The notes under the pieces: generated by a model
Told to the model about the DNA's origin: nothing
The model's input: only the letters and a program-made list of their open reading frames with translations
Databases searched by the model: none
Shown: in pieces, positions 8,498 through 17,118 of the stretch
Numbering within the stretch: position 1 is the stretch's first letter
Layout: each line of letters opens with the position of its first letter
Translations under genes and position numbers: made by a program
Assembly (NCBI GenBank): GCA_900548705.1
Contig: URLF01000004.1
Coordinates: 1-51,505 of the forward strand
Origin: an uncultured Porphyromonadaceae bacterium
GTDB lineage: Bacteria > Bacteroidota > Bacteroidia > Bacteroidales > Muribaculaceae
Direction: 5' to 3'
Length of the DNA stretch: 51,505 nucleotides

Positions 8498-9004
8498 ATG
8501 AAAAAGACCGGCATATTCTACGGTACCGCCACCGGAACAACAGAAAAAATCGCCAAACGTATCGGCGAACTTCTTGGCGTAAGCTCTGAAGATATCTTGA
8601 ATGTAGGTTCGACCGCCCCCTCCAAAGCCGGAGATTATGAGCTGATGATTCTCGGAACCTCGACATGGGGGAACGGAGACCTTGAAGATGATTGGTATGA
8701 CTTCCTCGACGGACTTGAGGAACTGGATCTGAGAGGAAAGAAAATCGCACTCTTCGGGTGTGGCGACGAGACTATGCGTGACACATTCTGTTCGGGAGTA
8801 GGCGAACTTCATGACCGGTTGGTGAAAACCGGGGCACAGTTTATCGCCCCCTACGACACCATAGGTTATGATTTCGACCATTCGGCTGCCAAACCGGAGA
8901 ATTCGCTGGAGGCATACGGCCTCCTCCTGGACGAAGTCAACCATCCGGAACTGACCGAAAGCCGTCTCCGGGGATGGACTCACCTTGTGACACGACAAGC
9001 CTGA
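8498..9004 (+). CDS. fldA: Flavodoxin (long-chain)
   Basis: 168 aa. The N-terminal FMN phosphate loop is YGTATGTTEKIA. The aromatic 50s and 90s loops that stack on the isoalloxazine are GTSTWGNGDLEDDW and FGCGDE. An insertion in the last beta-strand marks the long-chain class. It is a soluble one-electron carrier that can replace ferredoxin. Start placed at ATG 8498, since the family begins about five residues before the FMN loop; an in-frame ATG at 8468 would add ten uncharacteristic residues. A 19-bp stem terminator follows. Confidence 0.9.
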   Translation: MKKTGIFYGTATGTTEKIAKRIGELLGVSSEDILNVGSTAPSKAGDYELMILGTSTWGNGDLEDDWYDFLDGLEELDLRGKKIALFGCGDETMRDTFCSGVGELHDRLVKTGAQFIAPYDTIGYDFDHSAAKPENSLEAYGLLLDEVNHPELTESRLRGWTHLVTRQA

Positions 9005-9019
9005 CATTGCGTAAAACCA

Positions 9020-9060
9020 CGCGAAGGTGGGCGGGGAATCGTTCCCCGCCCACCTTCGCG
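9020..9060. terminator. Strong terminator after flavodoxin
   Basis: Perfect 19-bp GC-rich stem (9020-9038 with 9042-9060), 3-nt loop, followed by TTT. Confidence 0.85.
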
Positions 9061-9134
9061 TTTACCGGATTTCACTAAAATTATGTTTTCCGATATGAAT
9101 TAACTTGAAAAGCACACAACTCATAGCTGCCGGA

Positions 9135-9166
9135 TTTGGCAGAATCCTATAAAACACCTAACTTTG
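9135..9166 (+). promoter_or_regulatory. Promoter of the large GH13 gene
   Basis: TTTG (9135-9138) and TAACTTTG (9159-9166) with a 20-bp spacer. The predicted leader before ATG 9265 is about 90 nt. Confidence 0.8.
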
Positions 9167-9264
9167 TAGCTGTAAGATTATATACTTACCTGTCTATCAT
9201 ATCTGACAGACCATATTTCTTGAATTTTTTCAACCTAAACATTCATACTTTCATTCATTTTCCC

Positions 9265-12033
9265 ATGAAAAAACATCTTTTGCTATTCGTGGCAATGGTA
9301 TGGCTTGCTATGACCGGGGTAAAAGCCGAGGTATTCTCTACCTCTCCTGTCCCCTTGCAGCAATCAAGCCAGAACGTGAAAATAATCTTCAATGCCCAGG
9401 AGAGCGGCGTCGCCAGTCTCATTTCAGCCACTGAGATTTACGCCCATATCGGCGTCTGCCCTGTCGGCACGTCAGACTGGACGCATGTCAAAACCGAGTG
9501 GAGTGAAAATACCGCCGCCAACAAATTCGTCAAGAATTCCGCCGGCCTTTGGGAACTCAACATCGGCAACATCAACACCTATTTCGGACTTGCTGCCGGA
9601 GAAAAAGTAGGGAAAATCGCAGTGATTGCCCGCACCGCCACCGGCTCGGCGCAGACCAAGGATTACTTCCTCGATATTGCCGAAGAGGGTTTCGCCATCA
9701 ACTTCTCTTACAACACTGAGAATCTTGTAATCAGCGCCCCCACTACAATCACTTTCTCACTCTCGGCGACCCAGGCATCCAACCTTTCTATAAAGGTTGA
9801 TGGCCAGACAATCGGCGAAGCGACTAATTCAATGAACCTCTCAAAGGCATACACATTCAACACCGAAGGGAAGTTCTATGAAGTGACCGCCACCGCCACC
9901 AACGGCAGCCAGACACTTTCCAAGACTGTCACAGTAGCCTATCCGACAGCCTCCGCCCAGGCCAATTACCCCGGCGGGGTACCCAAGATGGGTGCCATAA
10001 AGCAGGCCGACGGATCCGTAATATTCTGTCTGGCAGCCCCGTTGAAGAAGAGTGTCATTCTTGTTCCCTCCTGGGACAACTATGAGACCCTCAACAAAAA
10101 TGTCATGAAATATCAGGACTACAATGGCAACCGTTATTTCTGGACACAGGTAAGCGGCCTCAAGGACAACCAGTATTATCCCTACTATTATCTTGTCGAC
10201 GGTATGTATAAGGTCGCTGACCCTTGCGCCAAGCTGATGCTCGACTGCTACAGCGACAAATGGCTTCCCTCCGGCATCTGGAAGGAGGAAATGCCCAAGT
10301 ATCCTTACGACAAATTTGACGATGTGATGCTGGCCGTATACCGTGGCGACATCGACAACTACAACTGGAGCGATGCCACCAAGAACTTCAAGATTCCCAA
10401 CCACACCTCAATGGTGGTATACGAGATGCTTCTTCGTGACTTCACCGGTGACGGGTCCGACCAGAACGGCAAACATTTCGGCACACTCCGTACCGCGATG
10501 CCCAAGCTCCAGTATCTGGCCGATCTTGGCGTGAATGTCATCGAGCTGATGCCCGTGATGGAATTCAACGGCAACAATTCCTGGGGTTACAACACCAACG
10601 GCTATATGGCCCTCGACAAGGCATACGGCTCCCCCAACGACCTCAAGGAGTTTGTGGACTGGTGTCACCGCCTCGGCATGGCTGTTGTCCTTGACATCGT
10701 GTTCAACCAGTCAGACGGCAACCATCCCTGGTATCAGATGTATCCCATCTCAAGCAATCCTTTCTACAACGAGACCTCACCCCACGCATACAACGTGCTG
10801 AACGACTTCAAACAGGACAACCCTGTACTGCAGCAGCATTGGGATGATGTGCTTCGTTTCTGGATGGAAACATACAAGGTCGACGGTTATCGTTTCGACC
10901 TCGTGAAAGGTCTCGGCGACAATGCGTCCTACGGTAACACCGACGCTTACAACCAGAGCCGTGTCAACCGCATGAAACGCCTGAATGATGTAATCAGGTC
11001 AGTGAACCCTGACGGAATCCACATCAACGAGCTGCTTGGCGCCGCTCAGGAGGACAATGCCAACTACACCAACGGCAAACAGATGGGCTGGAACAATGTC
11101 AATTACGGTGCAGGCCAATACGCTATGGGCTGGGCCGAAAAATGCGACGACACCAAAGGCTTCTACTCATCTACCTGGGGCAAGACTGTCGGCGGCACCG
11201 TTGACTACGCAGAAAGCCACGACGAACCCCGTGTGGCCAACAAAGTGAAGAAAAATGGTCACGCCTCTGTAAAATACACCAGCGCTCATCCCAAGAAAAC
11301 ATCAATACAGCGTCTCGGCTCCCTGGCCGCACAGATGCTTCTCTCACCCGGAGCCAAGATGATCTGGCAGTTTGGCGAAATAGCAGCCGATGACGACCAG
11401 GGTTCAGAACTTGACAAGCTTCGTGCCATCGCTCCGAAATGGGACCAGTTCTCCAATGAAGGCCGCAGCGCCCTCCACAAGAACTATCAGGCTCTTTGCT
11501 GGCTGCGCCGCGACAACGCAGATATGTTCGATGGAACCGCAACCTTCTCAACCGGAGGTTTCACCGCGTCGCTCACCTCTCCCCGCTACATCCGCATCCT
11601 CAAGGGCAACCGCGAAATCATCGGCGTGTTCAACCCCAATGTTACCGGTTCGAACGCCACAGTTACCGTTCCGGTGCAGTACCTTTCCAGCTCAAACAGC
11701 CAGCTTATCACATCGGCTTATGGCTTCACTCCTCAGTTGACTGTCAATGGCACCAACGCGACCGTCTCCGTGCCTGCTCACAGCTTCGCCGTATTCGCGA
11801 CATCTAATGTATCTGATGTCGAGGAAATCGGTTCTGACCTGGATATGACTACAGTCAATGTCCGTGGCGGCAATGGCCTCATCGACATTGAAGGGGACTA
11901 CACTGCTGCCGAGGTATATGACCTGCAAGGCCGTATGGTAGCCGCATCCAACGGTGACGCTACTGTCGAGGTTCCCGCCGGAATCTATGTAGTGAAGGTG
12001 GATGGAAACACATTCAAGGTAGCCGTACGCTGA
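9265..12033 (+). CDS. Secreted multidomain GH13 alpha-amylase-family enzyme with T9SS sorting domain
   Basis: 922 aa from ATG 9265 (signal peptide MKKHLLLFVAMVWLAMTGVKA). Residues about 25-140 and 145-230 form two beta-rich modules, and about 235-340 resembles a CBM48-like starch-binding module. The GH13 barrel follows: DIVFNQ (477-482), GYRFDLVKG with nucleophile Asp545, HINELLG with acid/base Glu589, and ESHDEPR with Asp653. The last about 75 residues (VYDLQGRMV, PAGIYVVKV) are a type A T9SS C-terminal domain, predicting export to the cell surface or medium. Region I has Gln where most GH13 enzymes have His. It probably acts on starch or branched alpha-glucan. It stands alone between its own promoter and terminator. 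Confidence 0.88.
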   Translation: MKKHLLLFVAMVWLAMTGVKAEVFSTSPVPLQQSSQNVKIIFNAQESGVASLISATEIYAHIGVCPVGTSDWTHVKTEWSENTAANKFVKNSAGLWELNIGNINTYFGLAAGEKVGKIAVIARTATGSAQTKDYFLDIAEEGFAINFSYNTENLVISAPTTITFSLSATQASNLSIKVDGQTIGEATNSMNLSKAYTFNTEGKFYEVTATATNGSQTLSKTVTVAYPTASAQANYPGGVPKMGAIKQADGSVIFCLAAPLKKSVILVPSWDNYETLNKNVMKYQDYNGNRYFWTQVSGLKDNQYYPYYYLVDGMYKVADPCAKLMLDCYSDKWLPSGIWKEEMPKYPYDKFDDVMLAVYRGDIDNYNWSDATKNFKIPNHTSMVVYEMLLRDFTGDGSDQNGKHFGTLRTAMPKLQYLADLGVNVIELMPVMEFNGNNSWGYNTNGYMALDKAYGSPNDLKEFVDWCHRLGMAVVLDIVFNQSDGNHPWYQMYPISSNPFYNETSPHAYNVLNDFKQDNPVLQQHWDDVLRFWMETYKVDGYRFDLVKGLGDNASYGNTDAYNQSRVNRMKRLNDVIRSVNPDGIHINELLGAAQEDNANYTNGKQMGWNNVNYGAGQYAMGWAEKCDDTKGFYSSTWGKTVGGTVDYAESHDEPRVANKVKKNGHASVKYTSAHPKKTSIQRLGSLAAQMLLSPGAKMIWQFGEIAADDDQGSELDKLRAIAPKWDQFSNEGRSALHKNYQALCWLRRDNADMFDGTATFSTGGFTASLTSPRYIRILKGNREIIGVFNPNVTGSNATVTVPVQYLSSSNSQLITSAYGFTPQLTVNGTNATVSVPAHSFAVFATSNVSDVEEIGSDLDMTTVNVRGGNGLIDIEGDYTAAEVYDLQGRMVAASNGDATVEVPAGIYVVKVDGNTFKVAVR

Positions 12034-12089
12034 CATATGCATTGAAATCCTTGTCGTAATTTAACGACAAAGACATACTTTTTTAACTG

Positions 12090-12113
12090 ACGGGCTTGCG
12101 CAAGCGAGCCCGT
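12090..12113 (+). terminator. Terminator after the large GH13 gene
   Basis: 7-bp stem (12090-12096 with 12107-12113) followed by TTTT. The mnmA promoter overlaps it. Confidence 0.6.
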
Positions 12114-12126
12114 TTTGTTACTTTTG
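12096..12126 (+). promoter_or_regulatory. Promoter of mnmA, overlapping the preceding terminator
   Basis: TTG (12096-12098) and TACTTTTG (12119-12126), 20 bp apart. The mRNA leader before ATG 12146 would be only about 14 nt. Confidence 0.7.
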
Positions 12127-12145
12127 CAGTAAGGAAAGAATTAAT

Positions 12146-13240
12146 ATGAGAATCGCAGCATTGATTTCTGGAGGAGTGGATTCGGCTGTGGCCGTACACC
12201 GCCTTGTCGAGCAAGGCCACGACCTCACTCTTTTTTATATCCGCATCGGGCTTGATGACGGCCGTGGAGACTGCTCGGCCGAGGAAGACCTGGAGATGTG
12301 TCGTGCAATCGCCCGAAAATACAATCTCCCCCTTGAGGAGGTGTCGCTCCATGAGGAATACTGGGAGAATGTGATGGAATACGCCTTGAAAACAGTCAAG
12401 GCGGGTCTCACCCCCAATCCGGATATGATGTGTAACCGGGTTATCAAATTCGGTTACTTCGAGGAGCGATGGGGCCATCAGTTTGATCTCACAGCCACCG
12501 GCCACTACGCTACGACCGTAGTAGGGAATGATGGCCTTAAATATCTCGCTACGGCTGTCGATCCGGTAAAAGACCAGACTGACTTCCTCGCCCGAATCAC
12601 CTATCCTCAGCTAAGCCACCTCATTTTCCCGATTGGCGATTTGCCGAAATCGGAAGTAAGGGAAGTAGCCATACGCGAACATCTTCCGAATGCTTACCGC
12701 AAGGATTCCCAAGGGATATGTTTCCTCGGCAAGATAAATTACAATGATTTCCTTCGCCGTCATCTCGGAGAGCGCAAGGGGCCAATCATAGAGATTGAGA
12801 CCGGGAGGAAAATCGGGGAACACAGCGGTTACTGGTTCCATACGATTGGTCAGCGCAAAGGTCTCGGCCTAAGCGGAGGGCCATGGTATGTGGTGAAGAA
12901 AAACATTCGTGACAATGCCATATATGTCTCGCGAGGATATGACACGGAGAAACAATACGGCAACCGAATCCACCTGTCGGAGACCCTCTTCATAACCCGA
13001 GATCCGTGGGCCGGCAAACCATGCGATCATGAACCGATAGCTTTCAAGAACCGTCATTCACCCGAATTCTTCAAAGCCACCATCACGAGGTTGCCTGAGA
13101 CTGACGGGACTCCCGGAGGCTTCATTATCGAGACCGAGAAGCCGGTACAGGGGATTGCCCCCGGTCAATTCGGCGTGATATACGACAAGGACGCGCACAT
13201 ATGCCATGGCTCGGGAATCATAATTCCCGGCATCCAATAA
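12146..13240 (+). CDS. mnmA: tRNA-specific 2-thiouridylase MnmA
   Basis: 364 aa, full family length. It adenylates and thiolates U34 of tRNA for Lys, Glu and Gln using sulfur relayed from a cysteine desulfurase. The PP-loop SGGVDS lies at residues 8-13. The two catalytic cysteines are in NPDMMCNRVIKFG and in DSQGICFLG. The IGQRKGLG and GPWYVV segments belong to the central and C-terminal beta-barrel domains involved in tRNA binding. It has its own promoter. A gap of 66 bp separates it from the next gene on the same strand, so read-through is possible. Confidence 0.96.
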   Translation: MRIAALISGGVDSAVAVHRLVEQGHDLTLFYIRIGLDDGRGDCSAEEDLEMCRAIARKYNLPLEEVSLHEEYWENVMEYALKTVKAGLTPNPDMMCNRVIKFGYFEERWGHQFDLTATGHYATTVVGNDGLKYLATAVDPVKDQTDFLARITYPQLSHLIFPIGDLPKSEVREVAIREHLPNAYRKDSQGICFLGKINYNDFLRRHLGERKGPIIEIETGRKIGEHSGYWFHTIGQRKGLGLSGGPWYVVKKNIRDNAIYVSRGYDTEKQYGNRIHLSETLFITRDPWAGKPCDHEPIAFKNRHSPEFFKATITRLPETDGTPGGFIIETEKPVQGIAPGQFGVIYDKDAHICHGSGIIIPGIQ

Positions 13241-13306
13241 ATCCGGTCTTTTGGCGTTTATAATACATAACGCCAACCACACGCGTCAATTCGCCCAAAT
13301 CAACAA

Positions 13307-13954
13307 ATGAACCACAACCCCAACATATCTTCATCAGGTACGGACAGAGTAGAATTAAAAGTCCTCGGTATCAGTTACAGCCAGATACAGTCAGGAGCAT
13401 ATGCCCTGATTCTGGCAGAGGCCAACGGGCCAATGCGTCTTCCGGTCGTAGTCGGCGGCATGGAAGCGCAATCCATCGCGATAAAACTCGAAGGGATAAT
13501 ACCTCCACGACCGATGACTCATGACCTGTTCGCGTCCCTGATGCATGCTTATGGACTGCAATTGCTCGAAGTGTATATTTACAATTTCGAGGATGGGATT
13601 TTCTCCTCAGAGCTGACATTCATTGACCGTGAAGGCAATGAGGTGAAACTTGACGCCAGAACCTCCGACGCGATAGCTATATCAATGCGCACCGGTGCGC
13701 CTATTTTCACCACCCGCGAGATTCTTATGGAGACCGGCTTCACGATGGAATCTATCTCTCATAACGAAGATGAATCTCCACGCGAGAATAACGATACCTC
13801 CGACAATAACGAAGAGGAATCGACCATATCCCGGCTTAACCGCCTCAAAGAAGCACTTGCAAAAGCTATCGAGGATGAGGCTTATGAGGAAGCTTCACGC
13901 ATAACAAGGGAAATAAACGATATAGAAAACCGACAAACACCCGACCATGAATGA
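13307..13954 (+). CDS. Bifunctional nuclease family (DUF151) protein with UVR motif
   Basis: 215 aa. Residues about 15-145 form the BFN/DUF151 domain (LPVVVGGMEAQSIAIKLEG, DARTSDAIAISMRTGAPIF), named after plant and bacterial proteins reported to have RNase/DNase activity. A charged, low-complexity linker (about 150-170) leads to a UVR-type helical pair (RLKEALAKAIEDEAYEEA) similar to the UvrB/UvrC interaction motif. This BFN plus UVR arrangement is common in Bacteroidetes. The next gene overlaps by 8 bp, suggesting coupled translation. The true biochemical function is uncertain. Confidence 0.85.
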   Translation: MNHNPNISSSGTDRVELKVLGISYSQIQSGAYALILAEANGPMRLPVVVGGMEAQSIAIKLEGIIPPRPMTHDLFASLMHAYGLQLLEVYIYNFEDGIFSSELTFIDREGNEVKLDARTSDAIAISMRTGAPIFTTREILMETGFTMESISHNEDESPRENNDTSDNNEEESTISRLNRLKEALAKAIEDEAYEEASRITREINDIENRQTPDHE

Positions 13955-14405
13955 ATCTCAGAACTCCATTCTAACATTATCAGACAAAGAGCTAATCATA
14001 AAGGAAGCTGTCGCGTTGAAATCCTCTGGGAAATACAATTGTGCCCAGGCTGTAGCTTGTGCATTCGCTCCCATAATCGGCGCTGACAAGAATCACATTT
14101 ACACCATCAGCCACGCATTCGGCAATGGAATGGGATGCCTTGAGGCCACATGCGGCTCACTGACCGGAGCCGGAATGATAGTAGGACTGGCCTCAGGTGA
14201 TCGTGTGAAAGCGATGCGGACAATGGCCGGAATACTTAAGAAATTCCAGGACAGAAATGGTGCGACGGTCTGCAAAATGCTGAAAGGAATATCCACAAAT
14301 CCTGAAACAGGAGAGAAAGTGATTGGCAAACCGCTGCGTGCTTGCAATCTGTGTGTCGCCGACACATCCGAATTCCTGGCAGAAGCTTTAGCGACTGAGA
14401 TATGA
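13947..14405 (+). CDS. C-GCAxxG-C-C family redox-type protein
   Basis: 152 aa, ATG 13947 overlapping the preceding stop by 8 bp. It shows the spaced cysteine pattern of the C_GCAxxG_C_C family: Cys in KYNCAQAV, GC and C in GMGCLEATCGSLTGAG, a Cys in TVCKMLKG, and ACNLC near the C-terminus. Members are small, soluble, probably metal- or redox-active, and often sit near electron-transfer genes; no activity is established. The cysteine set appears complete. A 21-bp stem terminator follows. Confidence 0.8.
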   Translation: MNESQNSILTLSDKELIIKEAVALKSSGKYNCAQAVACAFAPIIGADKNHIYTISHAFGNGMGCLEATCGSLTGAGMIVGLASGDRVKAMRTMAGILKKFQDRNGATVCKMLKGISTNPETGEKVIGKPLRACNLCVADTSEFLAEALATEI

Positions 14406-14425
14406 TCGTATCCAATCTTTAAAAC

Positions 14426-14484
14426 CATAAACGACGAATGCGGCCAATCCTTTTATGAAGGGCTGGCCGCATTCGTTGTTTATG
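14426..14484. terminator. Bidirectional terminator
   Basis: 21-bp stem with one G-U pair (14426-14446 with 14464-14484) between converging genes. Confidence 0.85.
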
Positions 14485-14492
14485 ACCGGAAC

Positions 14493-15356
14493 TTATCTGA
14501 GATTGGATGTTGTAGAGGTATCAGTATCGGGAGCCTTGTCAATCAAATCCATAAACTGATCCAGACTCGGTGTGATTATAATCTGGGTACGGCGGTTGAG
14601 CTGGCGTCCTTCTGGTGTGGCATTCGTAGCTATCGGGTTGTATTCACCACGACCACCTGCGGTCAGACGCTGCGGGTCTACCCCAAATTTGTTCTGCAAC
14701 ACCTGAACAACTGATGAAGCTCGCAGGGCCGACAAATCCCAGTTGTTTCGTATGTTGGTACGGTTGATAGGCACATTGTCGGTGTTGCCTTCGACCAGCA
14801 CACTGTAATTTTTATAATCCTTGATAATCTTCGCGATTTTGTCGAGTATATCCATAGCCTTCGGCGATATGTCATAGCTACCTGACTTGAACAGCATATT
14901 GTCTGCCAAGGAGATATACACAACCCCCTTGAGAACTTTGACATCCACATCTTTGAGTTCGGAGGTATCGAGCGAACGGGTCAGATTGTTTGACAAAACC
15001 ATCAGCAGGGAATCGCTCTTGGATTTCGCCTCCACAAGTCTCTTGATATAGTTGTTGGAAGCATTTATCTCGTCGACAAGCTTGGAAATGTTCACATTGC
15101 CCGACTGGTTGGTCATAATACTCTGGTCGAGGGTACGCTGCAATGCGGCATAATTATCCTTGAGTTCCTTGTTGTCGTTGCGGGCCTGTTCAAGCAGAGT
15201 CTCAAGACTCGACACCTTGGTACGACTTTCTGCAAGGGCAACCTGCGAGGCATTATAGTCAGCCTGAAGTAAGTTATATTTCTTATGGCTGACACATCCA
15301 CTAAAGGCGACCATCATCGCCGCAGTGGCCATCATAAGTATTGCTTTAGCTTTCAT
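14493..15356 (-). CDS. OmpA-family peptidoglycan-binding lipoprotein
   Basis: 287 aa. The N-terminus is a lipoprotein signal with lipobox AFSGC (Cys21). Residues about 30-125 are a heptad-rich coiled coil (SSLETLLEQARNDNKELKDN). The C-terminal OmpA domain (about 150-270) contains the diaminopimelate-binding pattern TDNVP, then NNWDLSALRASSV, and GEYNPIATNATPEGRQLNRR. It should tether the outer membrane to peptidoglycan. It is similar in plan to Pal/MotB-type and coiled-coil OmpA lipoproteins of Bacteroidales. No promoter was recognised upstream. Confidence 0.88.
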   Translation of the reverse strand: MKAKAILMMATAAMMVAFSGCVSHKKYNLLQADYNASQVALAESRTKVSSLETLLEQARNDNKELKDNYAALQRTLDQSIMTNQSGNVNISKLVDEINASNNYIKRLVEAKSKSDSLLMVLSNNLTRSLDTSELKDVDVKVLKGVVYISLADNMLFKSGSYDISPKAMDILDKIAKIIKDYKNYSVLVEGNTDNVPINRTNIRNNWDLSALRASSVVQVLQNKFGVDPQRLTAGGRGEYNPIATNATPEGRQLNRRTQIIITPSLDQFMDLIDKAPDTDTSTTSNLR

Positions 15357-15467
15357 TATAGTTGAATTTGGTTGATGTTGTGAGACATACGAGTCTTATG
15401 CCGTATATGATTATAAACATTCAAGCCTTGTGAGAGGTTTAATGGCAAGCGTGCGGCAAGACAACAA

Positions 15468-15938
15468 TCAGTCATCGTGATGATGATGTTTATGGTGTTT
15501 CTTATGATGTTTCATACGATGCTCCCATTCCTTTTTCTGCCTCTTGCTATATTTCTTCATGTGCTTCCTGGCATGCTTATAGTAATCTTCATAGAAATCC
15601 TCCACATCATCATCGTCATAAAAGAATCCACCATAAGGCACCGCGTACACGACAGGTACCACACCACTGCGATGATGGCGGACATCACGATGTTTCCTTA
15701 CGGCTTTACGATAACTACGCCCGTAGTCATAATCAGGCATATACCCCGGCATAAGGGGGATATGTACATGGGGCCTCGGAGCTGGAGGCACGACCACCAC
15801 CGGAAAATAAGGCGACACATTCGACACATCCACTCCAATCCCGTCAGTACCTGCATGTAGGGAGAAATAAGTCTGTGCGGAAAGTGTCGGCGCGCTGATG
15901 GCCGCGACTGCCAGACAAGTGATAAGCGAGAGTCTCAT
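15468..15938 (-). CDS. Exported histidine-rich hypothetical protein
   Basis: 156 aa from ATG 15938; an upstream in-frame ATG at 16001 gives an implausible basic extension. The signal peptide is MRLSLITCLAVAAISAPTLSA. A proline-rich middle (VVVVPPAPRPHVHIP) and an acidic patch (FFYDDDDVEDFYEDYY) follow. The protein ends in a basic, histidine-rich tail of about 35 residues with more than ten His, ending HHHHDD. I do not recognise a family. The tail could bind transition metals, or the alternating acidic and basic segments could bind surfaces; both are inference. It lies 111 bp upstream of the OmpA-like gene on the same strand. Confidence 0.65.
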   Translation of the reverse strand: MRLSLITCLAVAAISAPTLSAQTYFSLHAGTDGIGVDVSNVSPYFPVVVVPPAPRPHVHIPLMPGYMPDYDYGRSYRKAVRKHRDVRHHRSGVVPVVYAVPYGGFFYDDDDVEDFYEDYYKHARKHMKKYSKRQKKEWEHRMKHHKKHHKHHHHDD

Positions 15939-16145
15939 ACTACTTAAATTATGTTTTAGCCTCAAACGCCAAGCGTCTCTTAGTTTCCTCTTTTCACACA
16001 AGGCGTCACTTTATATTAAGTACAAACACCCCGGAGGGTTTGTTCTCCAACTCGGCAAACATCCCCTATTCGTATGCCGTAATATACGGCAGGAAGCCAA
16101 AACAGAAACATCCAGCAGGCAACCAAACACTTTTTGTCCTCAAAA

Positions 16146-16177
16146 TTTGGTTTATTCCACAGAAAATGTTAATTTTG
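16146..16177 (+). promoter_or_regulatory. Promoter of rpmH
   Basis: TTTG (16146-16149), 20-bp spacer, TAATTTTG (16170-16177). The predicted leader is about 35 nt. Confidence 0.82.
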
Positions 16178-16217
16178 CACCTCGAATTGTGTAAACAATA
16201 AAAAACAACATAGCGCT

Positions 16218-16373
16218 ATGAAAAGAACTTATCAGCCTTCCAACCGCAAGAGAGTTAACAAGCACGGTTTCCGTGAAAGAATGTCGACCGCTGATGGCCG
16301 CAAGGTCCTCGCTCGCCGTCGCGCCAAAGGCCGTGCCCGTCTCACCGTGTCCGACTCAATCGGCGGCAAGTAA
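16218..16373 (+). CDS. rpmH: 50S ribosomal protein L34
   Basis: 51-aa, strongly basic protein beginning MKRTYQPSNRKRVNKHGFRE and containing RMSTADGRKVLARRRAKGRA. This is the hallmark L34 sequence, with a short Bacteroidetes-type extension (LTVSDSIGGK). It is a component of the large ribosomal subunit. A consensus promoter and a downstream terminator show it is transcribed on its own. dnaA and rnpA, its neighbours in many bacteria, are not nearby. Confidence 0.97.
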   Translation: MKRTYQPSNRKRVNKHGFRERMSTADGRKVLARRRAKGRARLTVSDSIGGK

Positions 16374-16416
16374 TTCTCTTTAGCTTCAAGGCCACGCATC
16401 CGGAGCCAAGCCTTGT

Positions 16417-16474
16417 AAAAAGCAACCGGCAATTCCTCCCTGGTCTGTCAGGCGAAAGTTGCCGGTTGCTTTTT
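16417..16474 (+). terminator. Terminator after rpmH
   Basis: 16-bp perfect stem (16417-16432 with 16459-16474) with a 26-nt loop; the 3' arm ends in a T-run. Confidence 0.75.
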
Positions 16475-16570
16475 ATTTACCCCTGAATTTCCGAACCTGG
16501 AGGAGACTACATTGTTTTTATTAATAAAAAGTCTTCACTTGACAAGCAACCCAATAAACATTTACATATT

Positions 16571-17029
16571 ATGGAAATAGGAGAAATCATCCCCAACCAC
16601 CTGGGAATCGACGGAGAAGGACGTATGGTGACCGCTTCAGGCGACTACGCCCACACCCCGCTCATCATTTATTTTTATCCGAAAGACAACACTCCCGGTT
16701 GCACTGCGGAATCATGCGCCTTGCGTGACGGATATCAGAGATTACAGGAACTTGGTTACCAAGTGATTGGCATAAACCGCGACACTCCGGCCTCCCATCA
16801 GAAGTTTGCGACCAAACACAACCTGCCATTCCCGCTCCTGACAGATGTCACCGGAGAAGTCTGCGAGGCGTTTGGCGTATGGCAGATGAAAAAAATGTGT
16901 GGACGTGAATATATGGGGCTTGTCCGCACGACTTTCATCACGGATGCGGATCATGTTATCACGCATATCATCAACAAAGTCAACACCAAACAGGCTGCCG
17001 AGCAGATTCTTGAAATTCTCGGCAAATAA
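16571..17029 (+). CDS. bcp: Thioredoxin-dependent thiol peroxidase (BCP/PrxQ peroxiredoxin)
   Basis: 152 aa. The peroxiredoxin active site PGCTAESCALRDG contains the peroxidatic Cys and, five residues later, the resolving Cys that defines the BCP/PrxQ type. The preceding YFYPKDNTPGC supplies the Pro/Thr of the PxxxT/SxxC triad, and the catalytic Arg is probably in LVRTTFI. It reduces hydrogen peroxide and alkyl hydroperoxides using thioredoxin in the cytosol. It is monocistronic and ends in a 27-bp inverted repeat. Confidence 0.93.
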   Translation: MEIGEIIPNHLGIDGEGRMVTASGDYAHTPLIIYFYPKDNTPGCTAESCALRDGYQRLQELGYQVIGINRDTPASHQKFATKHNLPFPLLTDVTGEVCEAFGVWQMKKMCGREYMGLVRTTFITDADHVITHIINKVNTKQAAEQILEILGK

Positions 17030-17053
17030 CGACACGCGCCTCACCTTCACGGA

Positions 17054-17110
17054 CAACGACAATAAAAAAATCCGGTCTCGAATCGAGACCGGATTTTTTT
17101 ATTGTCGTTG
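17054..17110. terminator. Bidirectional terminator between bcp and the glycogen phosphorylase gene
   Basis: Perfect 27-bp stem (17054-17080 with 17084-17110), 3-nt loop, with seven A/T on each side of the GC core. Confidence 0.9.
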
Positions 17111-17118
17111 AACCGGAA

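Noticed and set aside
9020..9060. Long perfect GC-rich inverted repeats after several genes, considered as possible mobile-element ends or regulatory RNAs.
   Set aside because: Each lies just after a stop codon with a T-run and each sequence is different, so ordinary terminators explain them.
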